A DNA stretch of 5,623 nt from an uncultured Verrucomicrobiae bacterium (GTDB lineage Bacteria > Verrucomicrobiota > Verrucomicrobiia > Verrucomicrobiales > DEV007): the NCBI GenBank assembly GCA_937898895.1, contig CALDKL010000847.1, positions 1 through 5,623 of the forward strand. Reading direction: 5' to 3'. Below are positions 1 through 5,623 of this stretch, piece after piece. The first letter of the stretch is position 1. Each line of letters starts with the position of its first letter. The notes under the pieces were generated by a model. That model was not told the DNA's origin, did no database searches, and saw only the letters and a program-made list of their open reading frames with translations. The position numbers and the translations under genes were made by a program.

Positions 1-165
1 GTCGAAGCGTTTGCCCTGCACGGTTTCGCGGTCGAGGTGTTCGAGGAGAAAGAGGGTGCTGACTTCGACGCGTCGCGATTCGCGCTGGAGGAAGTGGATG
101 AGGAGGATCACCGGGATGCCGAGGAGCGCCCAGAGTCCGGCAGGATTGGCAAAGAGGATGGGCAT
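1..165 (-). CDS. BatA-like membrane protein, N-terminal part (partial)
   Basis: The first 55 codons are visible; the rest lies to the left of base 1. The peptide begins MPILFANPAGLWALLGIPVI and continues with ILLIHFLQRESRRVEVSTLF. This is the typical start of the BatA (aerotolerance-type) N-terminal domain: a short F-x-[NS]-P-x-x-L-W stretch, a first membrane helix (about 9-27), then the basic R-x-x-R-x-x-V-x-[ST]-x-x-F-L motif on the cytoplasmic side. Full members carry a second helix and then either a periplasmic vWA domain or a long C-terminal region ending in another helix; which applies here cannot be seen. The ATG lies 17 bases after the DUF58 stop, without a clear Shine-Dalgarno. Pairing with a DUF58 gene is the standard context of this family and supports the call. 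Confidence 0.85.
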   Translation of the reverse strand, partial: MPILFANPAGLWALLGIPVILLIHFLQRESRRVEVSTLFLLEHLDRETVQGKRFD

Positions 166-182
166 GGGTCGGGTGCGGCGGA

Positions 183-1070
183 TCAGGCGAAATGAATCGC
201 TCCGGCGGGGATGGCTTCGGTTCTCAGGGAATCCTCGAAGCTCCCTTGCGGCGGCACTTTCGCGAACGGGACGCGGGCGCGGAGCGAGGCGGCCTTCCAT
301 CGCGCGAAGTGATCGCGGTAGGCTTCGGCGTAGCGACGCAGCAGGGAGGAATCGACGCGGCGCTGGTGGAGAGTGCCACTTTCGGTATCGACAAACTCGC
401 AGTTGCCGCTCCAGTCGGGCGAAGCTTCGGCGTCCGCATACGGGGCGAGGACGAGGCCGCGACCCAATCCTCGTGTGAGCGTGCGCAGGAGTGGTTCGGG
501 ACTTGCGGGAAAGAGCAGATCGCTGATGAGGAGGCGCAGGGAACGAGCCTTCAGAGGAGTGTCGCCGAGGTTGGGCGGGGCTGAGGCATCCGTGGCGGGA
601 AGCTCGCGGGCCTGATCGATCCAGGCATGGGCGAGGACGGAGGAGATCTCGAGGGCTTTCCAGCGTGGCCCCTTCACGAGCAGCATCGAGGCCGTGGCCC
701 CGGCACGTTCGGCGGCGGCATAGGCAAAATAGAGCAGTTCGATGACTCGCCGCGCCTTTGCGGAATCAGCAAACATTGAATCGGAGACATCGAGCAGGAT
801 CTCGACGACAGGCCGCACCTCCTCGCGATAGAGTTTCAGCGAATAGTGACCGGAGCGAGCGTAGGCCTGCCAGTTGATGTGGCGGGGATCGTCGCCGGGG
901 ACGTAGGTGCGGTGATCCTGGAAGTCGAGGGAACTCCCGACGCCAGAGCCGGCGAATTCCCCTGCGAGGCCACGCCAATTCTGCTCACGCAGAGGCAGGG
1001 CAAACCGATCCGCGTGAGTGCGGGCACGCGCCGCGAGGAGATTCAGTTCGCTGGTGTCGGGCAGGGGCAC
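183..1070 (-). CDS. DUF58 domain-containing protein (vWA-like)
   Basis: 295 residues, no membrane helix, probably cytoplasmic. The DUF58 hallmark is clear: YVPGDDPRHINWQAYARSG at 56-74, followed by a vWA-like strand ILLDVSDSM (91-99) that carries the metal-site DxSxS pattern (Asp94, Ser96, Ser98). A second strand LLISDLLF (180-187) brings Asp184, a likely further metal ligand. This is the short form of the family, which lacks the two N-terminal membrane helices of the longer DUF58 proteins. DUF58 proteins commonly occur with MoxR ATPases and BatA-like proteins and are thought to act in envelope or protein-complex maturation; the biochemical role is not settled. The start is GTG, three bases after the permease stop, which implies translational coupling. 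The reading frame downstream of this GTG gives a full N-terminal helix. The BatA-like gene follows after 17 bases. Confidence 0.92.
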   Translation of the reverse strand: MPLPDTSELNLLAARARTHADRFALPLREQNWRGLAGEFAGSGVGSSLDFQDHRTYVPGDDPRHINWQAYARSGHYSLKLYREEVRPVVEILLDVSDSMFADSAKARRVIELLYFAYAAAERAGATASMLLVKGPRWKALEISSVLAHAWIDQARELPATDASAPPNLGDTPLKARSLRLLISDLLFPASPEPLLRTLTRGLGRGLVLAPYADAEASPDWSGNCEFVDTESGTLHQRRVDSSLLRRYAEAYRDHFARWKAASLRARVPFAKVPPQGSFEDSLRTEAIPAGAIHFA

Positions 1071-1073
1071 GGA

Positions 1074-2513
1074 TCAGGGGGTCTTGAGGTTTCGGGTGAA
1101 CTCTCGCACGGCATCGCGATGGCGGAGGAAGGGCACGACGACGCCGAGGAAGAGAGTGAGGACGGCGGCTCCGAAATAGATCCGTTCAAACGGGGGGGCG
1201 ATTCCGCCGGATTCGACCGCAAAGAGCAGGACCGAAGGAATCGGGATGAGAGCGAAAATGAGATCGTCGTATTGGGAAAGGGCATCCGACAAAATCGCGA
1301 CCATGATCGTGAGCACGGCGAGGCACGCCTGGATGAAGACATAGAGACCGAAGGTGAAGTTTCCGGAGGCGTGTCGCGGGAAGAAGAGGTGAATGAAGAG
1401 CAAGGGAAAAAGAAAAAGGTTCGCCACGGAAATCAGGGTCGTCAGCAGGGTCTGCGGCTCCGAGGAGGGCAGCGAGAAAAATCCGGAGGGCGAGAGCAGG
1501 GCAGCGAGAGAGATCCAGATCCAGACACAGAGGAGGAAGTAGAGAATGCCGCTCAGCCATCCGGGGGTGAAGACCCAGGCGGCACCACGGAGAAAGAGGT
1601 TTTTCCGGAAGGGTTCGAGCACCCGCGAGTAGATCGGCAGCGGTTCGGTGAGGGCGTCGACACACGCGAAGCCGAGGATGAGGGCGACGACGATCGTGGC
1701 GGCGTCTTCCGCGTCGAGCCAGACGAAGCCGAGGGAAAGGAGCACAAAACCGAGAGCGACGAGTCGTTTCCGGGTGGAGTGGTTTTCCGAGAGCGGGGCG
1801 ATCCGGCTCGCCCCAAAGGAGAGAAAAAAGAAACATCCGTAGAGCATCGCGAGCACGCACAGGCCCATCGTGGGGAAGCTGAATCCTCCGATGCCGGGGC
1901 GGAAGATCATCGCCTGCATCGCTACAAAGAGGAGAATGAAGCCGATGCCGAAGGCGAGCACGAGGAGTCCGCGCAGAACAAAGTGTCGGAAAGCCGAGCA
2001 TCCGATGGTGATGGCACTGGCGAGGGCCGAGCCGAGGCCGAGATAGACGAGGGCGGCGAGATCGACGACAAAATTCACGTTTCCGAGAAAGTAGCGCATC
2101 ACGAGGTAGGGCAGGACCCCGGTGAGGAACAGGAGCGTCTGGGCATTCAGTGCGGTCCATTTGCCGTGGGTGATGCGCCAGGCGTCGAGCCGCGTCAATT
2201 GGATGAGGTCCATCGTATTGAGCGAAAATTCGGAACTGAGTGCGGCAAAGCCCCGCAGCGGCTGCACGACGAGCAGGATGACAACAACAAAGAACCAGAA
2301 GAAACCGGTCGAGACGGGAGAACCGGGATCGGCGAGTCCGGCGAGCAGGCTCAGGATCATCACCGATTGCAGGAGGATGAAGGCGACGGTGAACAGGTTT
2401 GTGCGCATGCCCTGCCGCAGTTCCTTCACGAGCATGGGGCTGAAGCGGCCGGGAAACTCGGTCATGCGGAGGGCGACGGAGGTGGCGTCGCCGGGCAGAG
2501 GTGGTGGAGTCAT
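1074..2513 (-). CDS. ABC-2 type transporter permease, about 12-13 membrane helices
   Basis: 479 residues, very hydrophobic. The N-terminus has PMLVKELRQGMR (26-37), the usual cytoplasmic entry helix of ABC-2 permeases. After two helices (about 40-60 and 68-88) comes a cytoplasmic loop with SEFSLNTMDLIQLTRLDAWR and then HGK (94-118). This corresponds to the ABC-2 coupling motif (E-x-x-x-x-T-x-x-L-x-x-x-T, ending in GK) that contacts the ATPase. Further segments lie near 121-141, 147-170, 178-203, 211-235, 250-267, 271-288, 318-341, 355-378, 386-409, 417-434 and 445-463. Basic loops at 236-250 and 299-310 fit a cytoplasmic side. The basic C-terminal tail argues for an even number of helices, so one of the last segments may not cross. 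Many ABC-2 permeases have about six helices, so this is a long form. ATG 2513 was chosen; Met17 (ATG at 2465) is an alternative, sitting just before the conserved part. Neither has a visible Shine-Dalgarno. Confidence 0.9.
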   Translation of the reverse strand: MTPPPLPGDATSVALRMTEFPGRFSPMLVKELRQGMRTNLFTVAFILLQSVMILSLLAGLADPGSPVSTGFFWFFVVVILLVVQPLRGFAALSSEFSLNTMDLIQLTRLDAWRITHGKWTALNAQTLLFLTGVLPYLVMRYFLGNVNFVVDLAALVYLGLGSALASAITIGCSAFRHFVLRGLLVLAFGIGFILLFVAMQAMIFRPGIGGFSFPTMGLCVLAMLYGCFFFLSFGASRIAPLSENHSTRKRLVALGFVLLSLGFVWLDAEDAATIVVALILGFACVDALTEPLPIYSRVLEPFRKNLFLRGAAWVFTPGWLSGILYFLLCVWIWISLAALLSPSGFFSLPSSEPQTLLTTLISVANLFLFPLLFIHLFFPRHASGNFTFGLYVFIQACLAVLTIMVAILSDALSQYDDLIFALIPIPSVLLFAVESGGIAPPFERIYFGAAVLTLFLGVVVPFLRHRDAVREFTRNLKTP

Positions 2514-2584
2514 GGCGAATGCGGCGTCGAATGGGGAGCGGCGGAGTGAAGAGGGTTTGCCGGGGAATCGGAGAGAGTTGCCTC

Positions 2585-3646
2585 TCAGGTTGGGATCGGG
2601 GTGCCACCCGCTTCGAGTTCGCCGAGGATTTCGATGAAGGCGTCTTCCAGTTTGCGTTCCTGAAGGTGAAAATCGGTCACGGGAAGTCCGTCCTGGATCA
2701 TGCGCCGCAGGACGGCGGAGAGGATCGTCGGGTCGACCGAATCGATTTCGATGCGTCCGCCGGTCCTGGTCGATTCGCGGAAGGTGACATGCGGCGCGAG
2801 CGAGGCCCACTCGGCGAGGCGCTCGGGGGAATGGGCGAGATGCACTTCGACGATGGCGTTCTCGGCCTTGCCGCGGCGGAGGCTCTCGGAGGATCCGTGA
2901 TGGATGATGCGCCCCTGGTTGATGAAGAGGAGCGAGTCGCACATCTCGCCGAGTTCGGAGAGGATGTGCGAGCTGATGAAGACGGTCTTGCCCTCTTCGG
3001 CGAGGACGCGGATGAGGCGTTTCAGTTCGACGCGGGCTTTGGGGTCGAGACCGGCGGCGGGTTCGTCGAGGATGAGCACCTCGGGATCGTGCAGAAGTGC
3101 CCGGCCGAGGCAGAGGCGTTGGCCCATGCCCTTGCTGAGCTGGTCGATGAGGCGGTCGGCGAGTCCGGTGAGGTCGGTGAACTCCATCACTTCGGCGATG
3201 CGCTCGATGCGTTCATTTCCCTTGTAGCCCAGTGCTCTCGCAAAAAAGTCGAGATACTCGAGCACCGTCATGTGGGAGTAAGTGCCGTAGTGATCGGGCA
3301 TCCAACCGATGCAGCGCCGCACCTCGGCAGGATGGCTGACGACATTGTATCCGCAGATGTGCGCTTCCCCGGAACTCGGATAGTCCAGGGTGGCGAGGAT
3401 GCGCATCGTCGTGGTTTTGCCGGCACCGTTTGCTCCCACGAATCCGACGACCTGACCTCTCGCCACGCTGAAGGAGACATCGCGCACGGCGTGGACTCCG
3501 GGGAACCAGCGGGAGAGACTGCGGACCTCGATGGCGGGTGCCGGAGGATCGGATTCCGGAGGGGCCGAAGGAGCGGGATGGTTCTTCGCGGACGGATCTT
3601 CCGACGCCGGATCCCCGGATGCGGAGCTGGCAGGGGTTTCGTTCAT
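2585..3646 (-). CDS. ABC transporter ATP-binding protein (ABC-2 type)
   Basis: 353 residues; the cytoplasmic ATPase that drives the permease encoded next. The ABC core starts near residue 38. Walker A is GANGAGKTT (71-79), the signature is LSKGMGQR (170-177), Walker B is VLILDEP (190-196) with Glu195 as the catalytic base, the D-loop is AGLDP (198-202) and the H-loop is SSHI with His227. All catalytic elements are intact. At the Q-loop (IGWMPDHYGTY, 113-123) the usual Gln is Asp118. Acidic residues occur here in other ABC-2 type ATPases, from my knowledge of the family. The C-terminal part (about 260-345) has the accessory domain typical of CcmA/GldA/DrrA-like ATPases and ends near KLEDAFIEI, a common closing motif of that group. 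Residues 1-38 are a Pro/Ser/Ala/Glu-rich tail. The ATG overlaps the upstream stop as ATGA; the permease starts 71 bases after the stop. The substrate is unknown. Confidence 0.95.
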   Translation of the reverse strand: MNETPASSASGDPASEDPSAKNHPAPSAPPESDPPAPAIEVRSLSRWFPGVHAVRDVSFSVARGQVVGFVGANGAGKTTTMRILATLDYPSSGEAHICGYNVVSHPAEVRRCIGWMPDHYGTYSHMTVLEYLDFFARALGYKGNERIERIAEVMEFTDLTGLADRLIDQLSKGMGQRLCLGRALLHDPEVLILDEPAAGLDPKARVELKRLIRVLAEEGKTVFISSHILSELGEMCDSLLFINQGRIIHHGSSESLRRGKAENAIVEVHLAHSPERLAEWASLAPHVTFRESTRTGGRIEIDSVDPTILSAVLRRMIQDGLPVTDFHLQERKLEDAFIEILGELEAGGTPIPT

Positions 3647-5442
3647 TGCGCAGCCCCTCGCGGGGCGGATTGAGGGGACGCGGGAGAATCTCCGGCGGGA
3701 GTGCCGGTGAGCAGCAATTCTGTCCTCTCCCAGCGAATGGCGGGGTGGGTGGGAAGGGCGAAAGTTTCGGGATTGCGGACCCGGGCGAAATAGCGGTGCT
3801 GATCCGACAGGGCGCGGATGCGCTTTTGCCGTGTCTCGCTGAAACGAGAGACCGAATCGCCGATCCAGTCCGGCCATGGGGTGTGATCTGCTTTTTGGAG
3901 AGGGATGCGCTGGCCGGGACCGACGACACTGCCGGTCGGCATGACCCAAGTCGTTCCCTTTGCATCGCGATAGAAAAAATCGAGGATTTCCTGCCCGAGA
4001 TTCGAAACGAGGACGGGCACTCCGTTTTCCTCCCCCTGGGGATCGATTCGGGCCCGCCCTGGTTCGGCGAGGCGGAGGAAGAAGGCCTGCTCCGAACGGC
4101 TGAGGAAAAACTCTCCGGCATACTGTGAGCCGGTCATTTCGTAGGTCGAGGAGCGATCCCCGAAATGCGAGAAAGGATTGAACTGACTGGCGGGGAGATT
4201 GACGAGATTCAGGTCGTATTGGTGGGCGGGGCTGAATCCCGAGGTGACCATGACACCCGTGCGGCTGATCTGTTCCTGGGTCACGTAGATGCGGTTTTCC
4301 TTCGCGCCGGACTGGAGATCGGCGAGAACGATGCGACGACCGCTCCCTCCGATCCCGTCGATGAAAAAGATGATCAGGATGATGAGCAGGCAGGTCGAGA
4401 CCGAGATGATGGGGGTGGTGACAAAGAGCCGATGACGACGCCCCGGCTTCGCGAGGTAGAACAGATTGATCGGAGCCACGAGGATCGCGAAGGCGAGGAG
4501 GAGGATGAAGACAATCAGGGGATTGAATTGCTTCGAGCCGAACTCCGAGAACAGTTTCCACGCGCCCTTGTAGTCCTCTTCGAGAGCCTCGGAGGCCGGG
4601 GTGATGTTGCGATAGGAGTCGAGATGGCTTTCCGGCACCTCGTGGCCGTCCCACATGTGGACGTGAATCTCGCCCAGACTGAGGGAATGAGCACGGGTTT
4701 TTCCGCTCAGCGCGGTAGACCCCAGACCGAGGGAGGCGGGATCCATCTCCGTTTCCGCGTAGAGATCGAGTCTCCCGCCCAGGCGGATCCAGGCGATGAG
4801 CGCCTGTCGCTGTGCCGAGGTGAGCGCCTGCCATCCGGGCAAATCGAGGAGGAGGGCGTCGAGTCCGGTATAACCGATCCAGTCGGAGGGGAGGTGTGCG
4901 GGATCGAAGGATTTGGCAAACCAGGGATTGCCCGAGTTCTCGGTTTTGACGAGTTCGTCGAGACGGGTGAGACTGCGTTGGGCGAGGGCCTTGCTCATCG
5001 CGAGCATGGGGAAATCCTGCGGAGTTTGTTCTCCGAGTGTCCGCGTCTCGGTCGGCAGGCCCGGAGCGCTCACCGTGACCGTGAGATTGCGGTAATCGTA
5101 GGCGAGGAAAGCGGGGGCGAAGGGCATGGTCACTTCCCGTATGGCCTGGGTGCCGTCCTCGACTTCGATGGAAAAGGTCGCGGCGGTGTTGAGGCGCCGA
5201 CCGTAGTTGCCCTCGGTGAGCCGGATGGTCCAGGTGCGCGTCCGACCGGTGTGGTTGCGGATCGTGATGCGGAAAGGCATCGAGCCCTGCCGCGTCGCCG
5301 CACCGAACACGCTTTCGATCTCGGCGAAGGAGTCGGCGTGCCCCCGATACTCGTGCCGGAAGATCGAATCGCCGGCATGGGCGGCGAGGGAGGCCAGGAT
5401 CTCCAGGGCGGCGAGGAAATAGAGAAGGCAGCGCGGTCGCAT
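3643..5442 (-). CDS. Membrane-anchored periplasmic protein of an ABC-2 transporter operon
   Basis: 599 residues, not assigned to a named family. Residues 1-23 look like a Sec signal peptide (MRPR, a hydrophobic core, and a likely cut after AHA). Residues 24-305 should be periplasmic: a beta-rich part at about 55-130, then a Rossmann-like segment at about 187-229 (GYTGLDALLLDL, then a helix, then GGRLDLYA). That pattern resembles the glutamine-amidotransferase-like fold of GldG-type proteins that accompany ABC-2 transporters. Two hydrophobic helices at 306-329 and 340-362 flank a short basic loop (KPGRRHR), which fits the positive-inside rule. Residues 363-570 would form a second, beta-rich periplasmic domain. 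The last 20 residues are rich in Pro, Ser and Ala. The stop overlaps the start of the ATPase gene as ATGA, so the two are probably translationally coupled. The likely role, inferred from context and topology, is a periplasmic partner of the transporter. The ATG start is chosen because it gives a complete signal peptide; no Shine-Dalgarno is visible. Confidence 0.85.
   Translation of the reverse strand: MRPRCLLYFLAALEILASLAAHAGDSIFRHEYRGHADSFAEIESVFGAATRQGSMPFRITIRNHTGRTRTWTIRLTEGNYGRRLNTAATFSIEVEDGTQAIREVTMPFAPAFLAYDYRNLTVTVSAPGLPTETRTLGEQTPQDFPMLAMSKALAQRSLTRLDELVKTENSGNPWFAKSFDPAHLPSDWIGYTGLDALLLDLPGWQALTSAQRQALIAWIRLGGRLDLYAETEMDPASLGLGSTALSGKTRAHSLSLGEIHVHMWDGHEVPESHLDSYRNITPASEALEEDYKGAWKLFSEFGSKQFNPLIVFILLLAFAILVAPINLFYLAKPGRRHRLFVTTPIISVSTCLLIILIIFFIDGIGGSGRRIVLADLQSGAKENRIYVTQEQISRTGVMVTSGFSPAHQYDLNLVNLPASQFNPFSHFGDRSSTYEMTGSQYAGEFFLSRSEQAFFLRLAEPGRARIDPQGEENGVPVLVSNLGQEILDFFYRDAKGTTWVMPTGSVVGPGQRIPLQKADHTPWPDWIGDSVSRFSETRQKRIRALSDQHRYFARVRNPETFALPTHPAIRWERTELLLTGTPAGDSPASPQSAPRGAAQ
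3654..3659 (-). promoter_or_regulatory. Ribosome binding site of the ABC ATPase gene
   Basis: GAGGGG on the minus strand, seven bases before the ATG at 3646-3644 and inside the last codons of the upstream gene. It is the only clear Shine-Dalgarno-like match in front of any start in this window. Together with the ATGA overlap it supports this ATG as the true start, although the protein then begins with about 38 residues of low-complexity sequence. Confidence 0.5.
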
Positions 5443-5510
5443 CGGGATGAATCGCGAGGGTTCGGAAATCCGTTACGACGCAGAAAGGCGGATTCTTTCC
5501 ATTTCGCTGT
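5443..5510 (-). other. Intergenic spacer between galU and the transporter operon, with imperfect inverted repeat
   Basis: This 68-base gap is the only non-coding stretch before the five-gene run and is the natural place for its promoter or for galU termination. It holds an imperfect inverted repeat: GGAAATCCG at 5464-5472 against CGGATTCTTTCC at 5489-5500, pairing as ATCCG/CGGAT plus GGAA/TTCC with a 3-base bulge and a 16-base loop. No run of T follows the repeat on the minus strand, so it is not a convincing intrinsic terminator. I see no good -35/-10 pair, and no Shine-Dalgarno sequence in front of the ATG at 5442. Transcription of the operon could also start inside galU or read through from it. 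Confidence 0.3.
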
Positions 5511-5623
5511 TCAGGAATTTTTCAGGGTCGGGGCGAGGTCGGGGCGCGCGAGGCCGAGCGCCAGATTCGCGGCGAGAAAGCCGGCCTTGCTACCGCAGTC
5601 GAAGCGGCGTCCGGTGACCGGCA
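5511..5623 (-). CDS. galU: UTP-glucose-1-phosphate uridylyltransferase, C-terminal end (partial)
   Basis: Only the last 36 codons and the TGA stop are inside the window; the 5' part lies beyond base 5623. The visible peptide carries GRRFDCGSKAGFLAANLALG followed by LARPDL. This matches the conserved C-terminal block of bacterial GalU enzymes (R-[FY]-D-C-G-S-K-x-G-[FY]-L-x-A-N, then a helix ending in RPDL or HPEL). The lysine in the GSK motif belongs to the sugar-nucleotide site in that family. GalU makes UDP-glucose from UTP and glucose-1-phosphate in the cytoplasm, feeding polysaccharide, glycolipid and envelope sugar synthesis. The ending (APTLKNS) falls about where the family usually ends, so the C-terminus looks intact. 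It is on the same strand as the downstream operon, 68 bases away, and could be co-transcribed with it or end just before it. A close paralogue in the nucleotidyltransferase family is possible but less likely. Confidence 0.9.
   Translation of the reverse strand, partial: PVTGRRFDCGSKAGFLAANLALGLARPDLAPTLKNS

Noticed and set aside
846..2549. Long open plus-strand frame (567 codons) opposite the permease gene
   Set aside because: Its translation is almost entirely Glu, Gly, Asp, Arg and Gln without any domain. This is what the antisense of a hydrophobic, Leu/Ile/Val-rich membrane protein gives in GC-rich DNA. The minus-strand frame has clear ABC-2 motifs and tight operon spacing.
1186..2607. 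Second minus-strand open frame (473 codons) across the permease gene
   Set aside because: It is Arg/Pro/His-rich low-complexity sequence typical of a frame-shifted GC-rich gene and conflicts with the clear permease frame.
2514..2942. Upstream in-frame extension of the permease, up to 622 codons
   Set aside because: It would overlap the conserved 3' part of the ATPase gene, and its translation is Arg/Pro/His-rich with no membrane or ABC-2 character. The ATG at 2513 (or 2465) gives a normal permease N-terminus.
2501..3673. Plus-strand open frame (390 codons) opposite the ABC ATPase
   Set aside because: No recognisable motif; it lies opposite a gene with all ABC ATPase motifs and is a by-product of high GC codon use.
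3647..4834. Upstream in-frame extension of the ATPase reading frame, up to 749 codons
   Set aside because: The extension lies wholly inside the 599-residue gene in another frame and is Arg/Pro/Ser-rich without domains. The ATG at 3646 with GAGGGG seven bases ahead and an ATGA overlap is the better start.
5464..5500. Intrinsic terminator for galU
   Set aside because: The inverted repeat is bulged, the loop is long, and no T-run follows on the minus strand, so it is reported only as a repeat in the spacer.

Overview
The window is a compact, GC-rich stretch of chromosome in which every supported gene lies on the minus strand, so it reads from right to left. Proteins were recognised by eye from their motifs. 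The gene content (an ABC-2 transporter with a membrane-anchored partner, followed by a DUF58 protein and a BatA-type protein) and the scarcity of clear Shine-Dalgarno sites suggest a Gram-negative bacterium of the Planctomycetota/Verrucomicrobiota kind. That placement is an inference, not a proof.

Layout in transcription order: (1) the last 36 codons of a galU-like UTP-glucose-1-phosphate uridylyltransferase (5511-5623, 5' end cut off by the window); (2) a 68-base gap with an imperfect inverted repeat; (3) a 599-residue secreted/anchored protein with two periplasmic domains around a two-helix membrane hairpin (3643-5442); (4) an ABC transporter ATPase (2585-3646) joined to it by an ATGA stop/start overlap; (5) a 12-13-helix ABC-2 type permease (1074-2513); (6) a short, soluble DUF58 protein with a vWA-like metal site, starting at GTG three bases after the permease stop (183-1070); (7) the first 55 codons of a BatA-like membrane protein (1-165, 3' end cut off).

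Genes 3 to 7 are tightly packed (overlap of 4, gaps of 71, 3 and 17 bases) and very probably form one operon. A reasonable reading is an ABC-2 machine (ATPase, permease and periplasmic partner) made together with a DUF58/BatA module. In many bacteria that module works with a MoxR AAA+ ATPase in envelope assembly or stress tolerance, but no MoxR gene is visible here. The transported substrate cannot be told from the sequence. No RNA genes, mobile elements, CRISPR arrays or tandem repeats were seen. There is no gene-free stretch above 300 bases.
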